Shown here: positions 1 through 7,891 of the stretch, in pieces
How positions within the stretch are numbered: the stretch's first letter is position 1
Layout of the letters: each line of letters begins with the position of its first letter
From: JACJXF01 sp964404825
GTDB lineage: Bacteria > Bacteroidota > Bacteroidia > Bacteroidales > GCA-2748055
DNA: 13,184 nucleotides
Direction: 5' to 3'
Assembly: GCA_964404825.1 (NCBI GenBank)
Contig: CAYOLQ010000095.1
Location: 1-13,184, forward strand
Made by a program: the position numbers and the translations under genes
The notes under the pieces: generated by a model
Told to the model about the DNA's origin: nothing
What the model saw: the letters and a program-made list of their open reading frames with translations, nothing else
Databases searched by the model: none

Positions 1-1
1 C

Positions 2-316
2 AAAAACCATGATACCGGTAAAGTGCTGAACGACGATTGCCTCAGCATGAGTGGCTGGTGGTGGGTTGAAATTACTTCGCCCAAAATTATGAAAGGAAAG
101 TATAAAATGACGGCAAATTTATGGAGTGGGCAGACTAATTATGCTGTTTATGTTGACGGTGTAAATACAGCCTTAATTAAATCAACTGATCCTGCTGAAA
201 GTACCAGCTGGGGAGAATTTGAATGGACTAAAACCGAAACGCATAAAATAAAGGTTGTTACACAATCCCCCGGTTTACTTTTCTGGGATACCGTTATATT
301 AACTCCAATTAAATAA
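2..316 (+). CDS. C-terminal end of a beta-rich, probably surface or secreted protein (5' end outside window)
   Basis: The reading frame is open from the first bases of the window and stops at TAA 314-316, so only the last 104 residues are visible. A GTG occurs at 23, but the frame continues upstream of it and nothing supports it as a start. The visible part is rich in aromatic residues and alternating beta-strand patterns (GWWWVEITSP, KYKMTANLWSG, YAVYVDGV, FWDTVILTPIK), which fits a beta-sandwich ligand-binding domain. It ends 36 bp before the SusC-like gene on the same strand with no terminator between them, so it is probably the first or an early gene of that operon. Some SusC/SusD loci carry fasciclin/DUF5108-type lipoproteins in this position with a comparable C-terminal sandwich domain. 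That assignment is from memory of family architecture and is weak, because no fasciclin domain is visible here. Confidence 0.6.
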   Translation, partial: KNHDTGKVLNDDCLSMSGWWWVEITSPKIMKGKYKMTANLWSGQTNYAVYVDGVNTALIKSTDPAESTSWGEFEWTKTETHKIKVVTQSPGLLFWDTVILTPIK

Positions 317-352
317 TTCATAACCTGTTCAAAAATTTAATACAGATTTGAA

Positions 353-3300
353 ATGACAAAAAGATATTCATATTCGACCTGTTTGTCTCTGCTAACATTG
401 TTTTTCGCCGGCATATTTGCGCAAAATCTGGAGGCGCAAACAACTGAAGTAAATGTCAAGGGCGTGGTTACAGAGTCAGGCACTGGATTGCCTTTACAAC
501 AGGTTTCTATCTCTGTTTCCTCAACAGGAACATCATCAGAAACCGACGAACAGGGGGCATTTACAATTTCCGTACCCGACCTTGAAGCAGAAATTATCGT
601 TGATTTGCCTGGGTATAATAAACGGAATATTTTTCTGAACGGGAGGGAATTCGTCAATGTTTCGATGGTTTCTGAAAAATACAGATCCCTTGACAATTCC
701 TATAATACTCCTACAGGACCTGTTATTGTTAAAGATGCCACATTCTCGGTAACATCATTGGTTACATCAGATTTCAAGTTATCAAAATCAACTTCATTCG
801 ATCAAACATTACAAGGGAAAGTACCCGGAATGTCGGTTACGGAGCAATCCGGTTTACCAGGTCAAAGAACTTTTATGAACATCAGGGGAGTTTCATCATT
901 ATATGGAAATTCTGAACCAATTCTTTTCATCGATGGTATGATCCATGATTATTCTTACGCAAATTTCAGCCTTATGGAAGGATTTGCCCTGAATCCTATG
1001 GATGTTGTGGATATAGATGATATATCTGACATAACCGTTTTGAAGGATGGCGTTTCATACCTCGGATCAGCCGGTTCAAATGGTGTTATAAATGTGAACA
1101 CAGAACAAAAGGGTGAAACAAGTACCGTAATCAAATTCTCTGCTTATGGCGGTATTTCTGCTATCCCGAAGAATCAGGATCTTCTTGGACCAAATCAATT
1201 CAAGCAGTATTTCAGCCAGATGCTTGGCTCGCAGGGTTATTTGAGCGATTTGAATGGTTATTACCTTCCGACTACAAACGGTGAGCCACGCGAATACCTG
1301 TATCCCTGGATGAATGAGTCCAATCCTTCTGCAGAAGGTTACTACAAGTACAACAACACTACCAACTGGCAAAATGAAATTTTTCAGCCCGCAGCAGTTT
1401 CCAAGTATCACTTCTTTTTGAAAGGAGGGGATGATATCGCAACCTATAATATTTCTACAGGTTACCTCTCACAGAAAGGGATTTACGAAAATTCGGGTTA
1501 TACCCGATTCAACCTGCGTATTAATGGTAAAATCAATATCACTGACAAGTTTTCTGTAATACCAAATGCAAAATTGTCTCTTGCCGACAGCAAAGTAGCC
1601 AATCAGGGTCCGAGTGCCTGGAAAAACCCTATTCTTTCTTCTCTCCTGATGCCCCCCACAATGGCACCCAATGCACGGGATGAGTCTACAGGATTGGTAC
1701 TGGACTATCTCGATGATGTAGGAGATTTTAATGTCAGTAACCCGAAAGCCATTGTCACCAATGCACTTGGCACAAACAGAAACTATCATTTTTTAAGTTC
1801 TGTTACGGCTAATTATAAATTCAATGAGCATTTTAATATTTCAACTCTGGTTGGGATTAACTTCAATAATTCACGTGAAAACATCTTTTTGCCGGATATA
1901 GGAATGGTTCAGATTGACTCCGCTGCTAACAGCCCCGGCGATTTTGTTTATGAATTCCGTTCTTCTCAGAATCATACAACCTTAACCTATTCGAACAAAA
2001 CTGTAGCCGGACATACAATTGTTGTAAACGGTGGATTCAGGGTTATGCAAAACAGTTACAAGTATAACCGCAGTATTGACCTGAATACGCCTTCTGATGA
2101 CTTTAAAAGTCTTGGAGACGGATCGCAGTATAATTTTCTGCGTGAGACAACCGGCGATAACCGTGGTTTAGGATGGGCGTCCTATTTCGGTACCCTCAAT
2201 TACAATTACAGAAATAAGTATTTCCTGAGTACCAACCTTTCCTATGATGGAAATTCTGCTACGAACAAAAACAACCGATATAATTTATTTCCTTCAGTGG
2301 GTGCTGCATGGCGTCTTTCATCAGAGGGTTTCCTCAATCAGGCCAGCTGGCTTGAGGATCTTAAACTCAGGGCATCTTATTCAATCACGGGTAATATGTA
2401 CAGCAGTGCATACGATTATTCGAAATTATATTACACTACCAGAAGAATGAATGGTGACGGGGTTCTTACCAGAGAGCTCATTCCAAATGACGATCTGGGA
2501 CTTGAAAAGAAAAACACCATCAACATTGGTTTAGACTTATCTGTATTGAAACAGGCTGTGAACCTTCATCTGGATGTATTCAAGGGAAGTGTTAACAATC
2601 TGGTTATGCTTCAGGAACTGCCATCTACTTTCGGATACACCAACTATTATGATAATGGTGGTAAACTCGAAAATTCCGGTATTGAAGTTGCTGCAGATAC
2701 CCGTTTGCAGGCTGGCGACTTTGTTTGGACACTCGGAGGTTCTGTTAGCAAGGTAATGACTGAAGTTACAAGTTTAACCTTCCGTAATGCAAATACCACT
2801 GAGATAATTACCAATATCACATCCGCTCAATTCATAACCTCCGTAGGTAATACTGTAAATGCTTTTTACGGATACAAAACCAATGGACTCATTTCAGCTG
2901 CTGAAGCTGGAACCGTGATTGGTCCGAAAGGTCTTCCAATGCAGGAAGGTGATGTCAAATTTGTTGATGATGGGAATAACATTATCAATGAGGATGATAA
3001 GACCATTATCGGTGATCCCAATGCAGATCTTTTTGGAAGCATATACACAGCATTAAGCTATAAGAATTTTGAGTTGTCGGCATATTTTAATTATTCTATA
3101 GGCAACGATGCTTTTAATTATGTTAAGTATAAGACTGAAGCCATGGACTCTTATGATAACCAGTCTGTTGCAGTTCTTGATCGCTGGACATCTTCTAATA
3201 CAGGAGCCACAATGCCACGAGCAAGTTTTGGTGACCCGACAGGAAATTCGGTATTCTCCGATCGTTGGATTGAAGACGCCTCATTCCTACGCCTGAAGCA

Positions 3301-3511
3301 GCTTACACTTAACTACACTCTTCCAACATTGCCGGGAATTTATAAAGGGATCACTCTTTATGTAACAGCTACTAATCTGCTTACTTTTACCAAATACACC
3401 GGATATGATCCTGATTTCATGTATCAGAACAATCCTTTTTACAGAGGAGTTGATTATGGTAAAATGCCTCAGACCAAATCATTCATTGTTGGAATAAAAT
3501 TAGATTTATAA
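353..3511 (+). CDS. SusC/RagA-family TonB-dependent outer-membrane transporter
   Basis: This 1052-residue protein has the normal length for a SusC-type transporter, which takes up glycans or other large nutrients across the outer membrane together with its SusD partner. The start at ATG 353 gives a clear signal peptide (about residues 1-28, cleavage near LEAQ). Next is a carboxypeptidase-regulatory-like beta-sandwich (about 33-105, from VKGVVTESGTGLPL). The plug domain follows (about 124-252) with SFDQTLQGKVPGM, MNIRGVSS, PILFIDGM and LKDGVSYLGSAGSNGVI. The rest is beta-barrel, ending in FIVGIKLDL. Two points are unusual: the usual LDEVVVTGYG-like segment between the first domain and the plug is absent, replaced by YNTPTGPVIVKDATFSV, and the usual KDASAAAIYGARAANGV block is altered. 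It lies 19 bp upstream of the SusD-like gene. The family is certain; the substrate is unknown. Confidence 0.95.
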   Translation: MTKRYSYSTCLSLLTLFFAGIFAQNLEAQTTEVNVKGVVTESGTGLPLQQVSISVSSTGTSSETDEQGAFTISVPDLEAEIIVDLPGYNKRNIFLNGREFVNVSMVSEKYRSLDNSYNTPTGPVIVKDATFSVTSLVTSDFKLSKSTSFDQTLQGKVPGMSVTEQSGLPGQRTFMNIRGVSSLYGNSEPILFIDGMIHDYSYANFSLMEGFALNPMDVVDIDDISDITVLKDGVSYLGSAGSNGVINVNTEQKGETSTVIKFSAYGGISAIPKNQDLLGPNQFKQYFSQMLGSQGYLSDLNGYYLPTTNGEPREYLYPWMNESNPSAEGYYKYNNTTNWQNEIFQPAAVSKYHFFLKGGDDIATYNISTGYLSQKGIYENSGYTRFNLRINGKINITDKFSVIPNAKLSLADSKVANQGPSAWKNPILSSLLMPPTMAPNARDESTGLVLDYLDDVGDFNVSNPKAIVTNALGTNRNYHFLSSVTANYKFNEHFNISTLVGINFNNSRENIFLPDIGMVQIDSAANSPGDFVYEFRSSQNHTTLTYSNKTVAGHTIVVNGGFRVMQNSYKYNRSIDLNTPSDDFKSLGDGSQYNFLRETTGDNRGLGWASYFGTLNYNYRNKYFLSTNLSYDGNSATNKNNRYNLFPSVGAAWRLSSEGFLNQASWLEDLKLRASYSITGNMYSSAYDYSKLYYTTRRMNGDGVLTRELIPNDDLGLEKKNTINIGLDLSVLKQAVNLHLDVFKGSVNNLVMLQELPSTFGYTNYYDNGGKLENSGIEVAADTRLQAGDFVWTLGGSVSKVMTEVTSLTFRNANTTEIITNITSAQFITSVGNTVNAFYGYKTNGLISAAEAGTVIGPKGLPMQEGDVKFVDDGNNIINEDDKTIIGDPNADLFGSIYTALSYKNFELSAYFNYSIGNDAFNYVKYKTEAMDSYDNQSVAVLDRWTSSNTGATMPRASFGDPTGNSVFSDRWIEDASFLRLKQLTLNYTLPTLPGIYKGITLYVTATNLLTFTKYTGYDPDFMYQNNPFYRGVDYGKMPQTKSFIVGIKLDL

Positions 3512-3530
3512 CAGGTAAAACTTATATAAA

Positions 3531-5090
3531 ATGGAAAAGAGATCACGATTTACACCATATTTCCTGGCTATACTTACTGCCCTTGTGCTTACCGGTTCCG
3601 GTTGCGGAGATGAGTTCTACGACCAAAATGCCGGCGATCGAATCACACCTGATAAACATTACCAGTCGATTGTTGATGCATCAGTTTCGCTTCAGGGGGC
3701 AATTATTCCGTATCAGGATGTTTTACCGCGTTTATATATCCTCGACGGACTTAGATCTGATATGATGGATGTTACAACAAATGCTGATGCCTATTTAAGG
3801 GAAATTAACGAGCAGGTTTTTAATGCAAGTAACCCCTACACCAACCCTGCTGACCTGTATAAAGTTATCATCAATATAAATGAAGTACTGGCTAATATTG
3901 ACAATGTAGGACTTAAAGATCGGAATTTTGATGATTTCTTCTCTCATTATTTCAAGGGAGCATTGATTGGAATGCGTTCTTATACCTATCTCACCCTTGT
4001 GAGAATGTACGGTAAGGCTGCATATATTGAAGATAATCTTGTTGCCTTGCCATCAAACCTGAATCAGCTTGTTATAACAAAGGATGTTATGCTTGATACC
4101 CTTATTAATCAGGTTACACCATACATCCACGATAATACAGCCGGTACTCAGTACGCCGAACTTCGGATTGGACATTTCGTTAATACCAAAGCTCTTTTAG
4201 GAGAACTATATCTTGAGAAGAACATGTATGCAGAAGCTGCCACTTACCTGAAACTTGCGTGCGAAAGCTACTTCAATCTGTCAGCACTTCTTAAAGTGGA
4301 TAAATCTTACCAGTATATAGGATGGCAAAATATCCATTTGAATGCTGAAGGAGGATTCCTGGAGAATCTTGCAGTTATTCCGTTTTCTTCAAATGAAGGG
4401 CAGTACAATCCCCTTGTAAAATGGATCAACTACTCAAATGATTTTATGGTTAAACCTACAAAGGTACTTGTTGATTCGTTTATGGCTCAGATTCCTGCTG
4501 CCGCCGGACCAGTTGGCGACATATGGAGAGGACCCGGAATTACATTCGATGTAGATACCCTGGCTCAGTTAACTGATACCACATATCTTACTGAAACTTA
4601 TATTACAAAATACGAAATCGACAAATCTGATCCTTTCAGCTCTGATATCATTATTTCAAGAGCAGCTGATATTCATCTCTTGCTGGCAGAAGCTTTGAAC
4701 AGATTAGGAGATCCTACTTCTCAGAAATACGCCCTTATGCTTCTTAATCAGGGAGTTAATAAGGAAAATCCAAAGCCTGCAATTTATTCCAAGTGGGCAA
4801 ATAACATGGGTATAAGAGGCAGAGTAGCTCTTGCATCCAGAGTTGTACCCGCAGAAGTAACAGGTGAGGACGCTACCAGGATGATTGAAGATTTTATTAT
4901 TGCTGAAAGAGCACTTGAACTGGCCTACGAAGGAAAAAGGTGGAACGACCTTGTTCGTATAGCTGAACGCAGAGGCGAACCGGAATATCTGGCAGATAAA
5001 GTTGCTGCAAAGTTCGCAGGAACTCCCATGTATGATCAGATACATGCAAAGCTTATGAATCCTGCTAACTGGTACCTGCCATTTGAATAA
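3531..5090 (+). CDS. SusD/RagB-family outer-membrane nutrient-binding protein
   Basis: This 519-residue protein is the surface-exposed partner that lids the SusC-type barrel and binds the nutrient. The N-terminus has a hydrophobic export signal (residues 7-24) followed by Cys25 (sequence LTGSGCGDEF), the probable lipidation site. The lipobox is weak because position -3 is Gly rather than Leu. SusD hallmarks are present: an N-terminal helical TPR-like region (LYKVIININEVLANID), the helix RAADIHLLLAEALN at about 377-390, and the C-terminal signature ERALELAYEGKRWNDL at about 459-474. The protein ends in NWYLPFE, close to the family's usual C-terminal WYLP motif but without the NPNLKQNPGY-like tail. 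It begins 19 bp after the SusC-like stop, and a hairpin terminator follows 27 bp after its own stop, so it is the last gene of the operon. No enzyme gene follows to indicate the ligand. Confidence 0.93.
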   Translation: MEKRSRFTPYFLAILTALVLTGSGCGDEFYDQNAGDRITPDKHYQSIVDASVSLQGAIIPYQDVLPRLYILDGLRSDMMDVTTNADAYLREINEQVFNASNPYTNPADLYKVIININEVLANIDNVGLKDRNFDDFFSHYFKGALIGMRSYTYLTLVRMYGKAAYIEDNLVALPSNLNQLVITKDVMLDTLINQVTPYIHDNTAGTQYAELRIGHFVNTKALLGELYLEKNMYAEAATYLKLACESYFNLSALLKVDKSYQYIGWQNIHLNAEGGFLENLAVIPFSSNEGQYNPLVKWINYSNDFMVKPTKVLVDSFMAQIPAAAGPVGDIWRGPGITFDVDTLAQLTDTTYLTETYITKYEIDKSDPFSSDIIISRAADIHLLLAEALNRLGDPTSQKYALMLLNQGVNKENPKPAIYSKWANNMGIRGRVALASRVVPAEVTGEDATRMIEDFIIAERALELAYEGKRWNDLVRIAERRGEPEYLADKVAAKFAGTPMYDQIHAKLMNPANWYLPFE

Positions 5091-5117
5091 TCTTCTTTTT
5101 AAAAGATACTTCTATGT

Positions 5118-5150
5118 AAAAAGGCTGCCAGTGGGCGGCCTTTTTCTTTT
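5118..5150. terminator. Bidirectional hairpin terminator between the SusCD operon and higBA
   Basis: The arms AAAAAGGCTGCC (5118-5129) and GGCGGCCTTTTT (5134-5145) pair over 12 bp with one G-T wobble around the loop AGTG. On the plus strand the stem runs into a T-rich tail (TTTTTCTTTT, 5141-5150), terminating the SusCD transcript. Read on the minus strand it also ends in a T run, so it can terminate the converging higBA transcript, whose last gene stops at 5219. Confidence 0.85.
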
Positions 5151-5218
5151 ATAATACAACCCAATCAGAATATCCAAAGCATGCAGGGGAAGAATGTGCT
5201 GTTACCATTAATACCTTG

Positions 5219-5587
5219 TTATCTGGTCAGTTGATAATCGTTTATCAGTAATCCAGGTGAAAGATTCAATCTTGTGGTCAGTTTACGGATCATTTCAACT
5301 GTCAGTTTTCGCTTTCGGTTTAGTATTTCGGAAACTCTGCTTTTCCCTCCAATCTCATTAATTAAATCTACTTGCTTTAATTGCATTTCTTCCATTCTGA
5401 TTTTTATAGCTTCGATTGGATCGGGTGCATCAATAGGATAATGTTTTTTTTCATATTCATCGATTAATAAACCAAGCACATCTGCTTCGTCACTTTCAGG
5501 TGAACCGATCTTTCCATCAAAAATTACATCAAGTCTTTTTAAAGCCTCCAGATAATCAGATTTTGATTTAATAGGTTTTATGTTCAT
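5219..5587 (-). CDS. higA: HigA-type antitoxin with Xre/HTH domain
   Basis: This 122-residue protein is the predicted antitoxin and autorepressor of the pair with the upstream toxin gene. The N-terminal half (about 1-55, with EADVLGLLIDEYEKKHYPID) is the acidic dimerisation and toxin-contact region typical of HigA proteins of this class. The C-terminal half (about 56-110) is a Cro/C1-type helix-turn-helix with MQLKQVDLINEIG as first and turn helices, SRVSEILNRKRKLT as recognition helix and boundary, and MIRKLTTRLNLSPGLLI. In the family this domain binds the operator upstream of higB. It starts 12 bp after the toxin stop codon, consistent with one transcript and translational coupling. It is transcribed towards the SusCD operon and shares its terminator. 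Confidence 0.9.
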   Translation of the reverse strand: MNIKPIKSKSDYLEALKRLDVIFDGKIGSPESDEADVLGLLIDEYEKKHYPIDAPDPIEAIKIRMEEMQLKQVDLINEIGGKSRVSEILNRKRKLTVEMIRKLTTRLNLSPGLLINDYQLTR

Positions 5588-5599
5588 GTTCTTAATGTT

Positions 5600-5896
5600 T
5601 TAAATTGTGTTGGCATCAATTTTATCGTATTCTACATGTGTGCCAATGAATCTGATAAAGATCCATTTTTTCTCAAAATTAAACTTTGCTACCAGTCTGT
5701 AGGAATTGCCTTTTATATTAAAAACAATCCTGCTATTTTTTAAAATGCTGGCACTTGCGTATGTCATTCTAATTTCATTTTGGTTTTTCCACTCAGAGTT
5801 CATAGATGTGTCATACCAAGTCTTTAAGTATTGCTCAGAATCAGGATGTTTTACCCAAAATTCCCTTAATGTACTTTTCGCAAATATTCGCTCCAT
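5600..5896 (-). CDS. higB: HigB-type toxin (RelE-superfamily mRNA interferase)
   Basis: This 98-residue protein matches the HigB_toxin family. The segments KTWYDTSMNSEWKNQNEIR (about 25-43), SRIVFNIKGNSYRLVAKF (about 55-72) and the near-invariant ending FIRFIGTHVEYDKID (about 80-94) are characteristic. HigB proteins of this family are ribosome-associated endoribonucleases that cut mRNA during translation and are neutralised by HigA. Gene order is toxin first, as usual for higBA and opposite to most other type II systems. The ATG at 5896-5894 follows an A/T-rich leader (CAAATTAAAAA) without a Shine-Dalgarno sequence, normal for Bacteroidota. Length and motifs are intact, so there is no sign of decay. 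Expression is probably repressed through the inverted repeat at 5902-5940. Confidence 0.9.
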   Translation of the reverse strand: MERIFAKSTLREFWVKHPDSEQYLKTWYDTSMNSEWKNQNEIRMTYASASILKNSRIVFNIKGNSYRLVAKFNFEKKWIFIRFIGTHVEYDKIDANTI

Positions 5897-5901
5897 TTTT
5901 T

Positions 5902-5940
5902 AATTTGAGTGATGCAAATATAAGAATAAATTCTCAAATT
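5902..5940 (-). promoter_or_regulatory. Putative higBA promoter and HigA operator
   Basis: Two perfect 8-bp inverted half-sites, AATTTGAG (5902-5909) and CTCAAATT (5933-5940), are separated by 23 bp, putting their centres about three helical turns apart. Between them, on the minus strand, lies TATATTTG (5922-5915), an exact match to the Bacteroidota -7 consensus TAnnTTTG, 18 bp upstream of the higB start codon. No good -33 TTTG lies at the usual 19-bp distance. A repressor dimer bound to both arms would cover the promoter, as expected for HigA autoregulation. The repeat and -7 match are seen directly; operator function is inference. Confidence 0.55.
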
Positions 5941-5984
5941 GGGAACTTTATTTTATGAAATAGGATTTTCAGGTATGTTTGTCG

Positions 5985-6017
5985 AATAACCACCGACCCC
6001 AGCGGGGTCGGTTTATT
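5985..6017. repeat. GC-rich palindrome, possible REP-like element or second terminator
   Basis: ACCGACCCC (5992-6000) and GGGGTCGGT (6004-6012) form a perfect 9-bp stem around the trinucleotide AGC. The stem extends by AATAA (5985-5989) pairing with TTATT (6013-6017) across a two-base CC bulge. It sits 10 bp beyond the terminator at 6023-6053 and upstream of the higB promoter, in otherwise AT-rich DNA. Neither side has a strong T run, so it is not a classical intrinsic terminator. Short palindromes of this type are often dispersed in Bacteroidota genomes, but copy number cannot be judged from this window. Confidence 0.5.
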
Positions 6018-6022
6018 ATAAC

Positions 6023-6053
6023 AAAAAAAGGCCATCCCGAAGGACAGCCTTTT
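6023..6053 (-). terminator. Intrinsic terminator of the CBM9/T9SS protein gene
   Basis: On the minus strand AAAAGGCTGTCC (6053-6042) pairs over 12 bp, with two wobbles, with GGATGGCCTTTT (6037-6026) around a UUCG tetraloop, a very stable loop. A run of seven Ts (6029-6023) follows. It starts 22 bp downstream of the stop codon at 6075-6077. Confidence 0.9.
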
Positions 6054-6074
6054 CAAAATAAATAGTTATTCAGG

Positions 6075-7817
6075 TTATTTTACAAACTTCTGTACAGAAT
6101 CGGTATTAACCTTTACAAAGTACATTCCACGAGCGTAGCTGCTAACATCAATCTTAGCAATACTTCCGTTTACAATAACTTCTTCTACTTTGCGACCAAC
6201 GCTATTGTAGATAGTTACTTTGGAATTAGCTGAAGTAAGAGCAACGTTCAGAACATTGCTGTTGTCGATTGGGTTAGGATAAATCTTAACTCCGGAAACA
6301 GCAGTTGTGGGAACTTTAACAGCACTATTATACTGTTCAGCAGTTACAAGCAATACACTGTCAATATAAACTGTACTAGCATCGGTAAATGCACCCAGGA
6401 AGAAAGAAACTTTCTGGTCAGTAGTTTCTTTAATTTGGTTAAAGTTCACATGGAATACGAACTTCGTAGGTGAAGTTGTAATAGGGAAAGTCCAGTCTGA
6501 TGAACCATTTGATTCAGGATCAGTTGAAACTCCATACCTTGTATAGCCATTAGCTTCGGTATCTTCGAAGTCGGTATTGATAGTTCTGTCAACATCTGCC
6601 CATGCAACGAAAGAATAAATATAGTCTACGTCAGGTAAAGCAGTTAACTGATTCTGGTTGAACTGATATCTCCACACATCTGCACTAATTGCTGGAGTAT
6701 GAACGGATACACCTTCGATTACTTTGTGCTCGGGAGAAGCATCTTTCCATCCACCCCATTCTGCTGCTGTAACTCCGTCAGCATTTAATACACTGAAATT
6801 CCAGTTTCTGATAACGTTCATTTCCTGAACAGTTGTTACCTGTCCACTGATAGTAATCTCGATTGTTGCATCAACATAGGATGCATCTGTTGCCGCAGCT
6901 GTAACAGTTACAGTACCGTCAGAAACTCCGGTAACCAAACCTTCTGAGTTCACAGTAGCTTTTCCGGTTCCGTTTTCAACTGTCCATTTAAGAACCTTAT
7001 TGGTAGCATCCTCAGGAAGGATTGCAGCAACAAGCTGTAAAGTGCCATTGTCCGTAGTGATGGTTGTGCCACCTGAAAGGGTAATGCTTTCTACATCAAC
7101 ACCCGCTTCTGCGCCTAATAAAGTTACGATTCCGCAGCCGTTCATGTTTGACCATGATTCAGCAGCTGCATCAGTATTAGCCCAAACCTGACGTCTTCTG
7201 GTGTCAGCAGTACGGTCCCTGTCAATAATAGTTACATCAAATCCGATGTTACCGGTTTTATCAACAGCAATACTGTTTTCATCGAGGAGTTTGGTAAAAG
7301 GAACGAAATACTCACCAATGTAATTAGAACCGTCAACCATGAATGCAAAGGTAGAACCATTATCAGTTCTAACAGTACCATTATTTGATCCATCTAAAAA
7401 TCCCGGAGCAACCTGATAATGTCCGCTATTTGCCGTCATAGGGCCTTTGCCGTCAGCCAGATTGTAATTCACATCGAAATAAATCTCAGGTTTATCCCAT
7501 TCCCATGTGTTGGTTGATGGAGGAGTTGCTGCATAACTGGGATAAAAGTCATCATCAGTTACTTTGAGAAGCACGAAAATGCCGTCCATTGTCCATAATG
7601 CTGCCCATGTGGTTTCACCTGCTTCACCTAAGGTAGGAGTTTCTGTGCCGATAGGGAGAGCAATGTCATATACATTTGCTTCTGCCCAAACTGCATCAAC
7701 AACGCCGTCAATTACAGGCGCTACAGAAGCTTTTACAATCTCGCCGCTTGGCTGTTGTGCGAATACTCCGGCAACAAACAAGGTTCCAAGAAATAGTGTA
7801 AAAATCTTTCTTTTCAT
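6075..7817 (-). CDS. Secreted CBM9 / bacterial Ig-like protein with T9SS sorting domain
   Basis: This 580-residue exported protein appears to bind carbohydrate but shows no catalytic domain. From the N-terminus it has a signal peptide (1-20, cleavage near VFAQQ). A CBM9-like domain follows (about 23-235: VAPVIDGVVDAVWAEA, ALWTMDGIFVLLKVTDDDF, WDKPEIYFDVN, GFDVTIIDRD, RRQVWAN), then a Big_2-type Ig-like domain (about 242-324: VESITLSGGTT, LPEDATNKVLKWTVENG, GLVTGVSDGTVTVTA). Next comes a second beta-sandwich of CBM4/9 appearance (about 333-492: NVIRNWNFS, YSFVAWADVDR, VYIDSVLLV). It ends in a type A T9SS sorting domain (about 508-580: VKIYPNPIDN, VTIYNSVGRKVEE, DVSSYARGMYFVKV). Family knowledge says such tails direct outer-membrane translocation and surface attachment or release. 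It is monocistronic, with its own promoter and terminator. The CBM9 and T9SS calls are firm; the second sandwich is a looser call. Confidence 0.9.
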   Translation of the reverse strand: MKRKIFTLFLGTLFVAGVFAQQPSGEIVKASVAPVIDGVVDAVWAEANVYDIALPIGTETPTLGEAGETTWAALWTMDGIFVLLKVTDDDFYPSYAATPPSTNTWEWDKPEIYFDVNYNLADGKGPMTANSGHYQVAPGFLDGSNNGTVRTDNGSTFAFMVDGSNYIGEYFVPFTKLLDENSIAVDKTGNIGFDVTIIDRDRTADTRRRQVWANTDAAAESWSNMNGCGIVTLLGAEAGVDVESITLSGGTTITTDNGTLQLVAAILPEDATNKVLKWTVENGTGKATVNSEGLVTGVSDGTVTVTAAATDASYVDATIEITISGQVTTVQEMNVIRNWNFSVLNADGVTAAEWGGWKDASPEHKVIEGVSVHTPAISADVWRYQFNQNQLTALPDVDYIYSFVAWADVDRTINTDFEDTEANGYTRYGVSTDPESNGSSDWTFPITTSPTKFVFHVNFNQIKETTDQKVSFFLGAFTDASTVYIDSVLLVTAEQYNSAVKVPTTAVSGVKIYPNPIDNSNVLNVALTSANSKVTIYNSVGRKVEEVIVNGSIAKIDVSSYARGMYFVKVNTDSVQKFVK

Positions 7818-7860
7818 AATTTTTGTTTTTAGTTAGAAATATTTGTTTAGTTAATAAGGG

Positions 7861-7891
7861 TAAATATAGATTCTTAAATGAAGAAACCAAA
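7861..7891 (-). promoter_or_regulatory. Predicted Bacteroidota-type promoter for the CBM9/T9SS gene
   Basis: On the minus strand, TTTG (7891-7888) is followed after exactly 19 bp by TATATTTA (7868-7861), a one-mismatch version of the TAnnTTTG -7 element. Transcription would start near 7854, giving a leader of about 37 nt rich in A and T before the ATG at 7817. Confidence 0.65.

Noticed and set aside
337..696. Minus-strand frame of 119 codons
   Set aside because: It is antisense to the signal peptide and first domain of the SusC-like gene and has no recognisable features.
5706..5903. Plus-strand frame of 65 codons with hydrophobic translation
   Set aside because: It is antisense to higB, which has strong family motifs. 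The hydrophobicity follows from the AT-rich complement.
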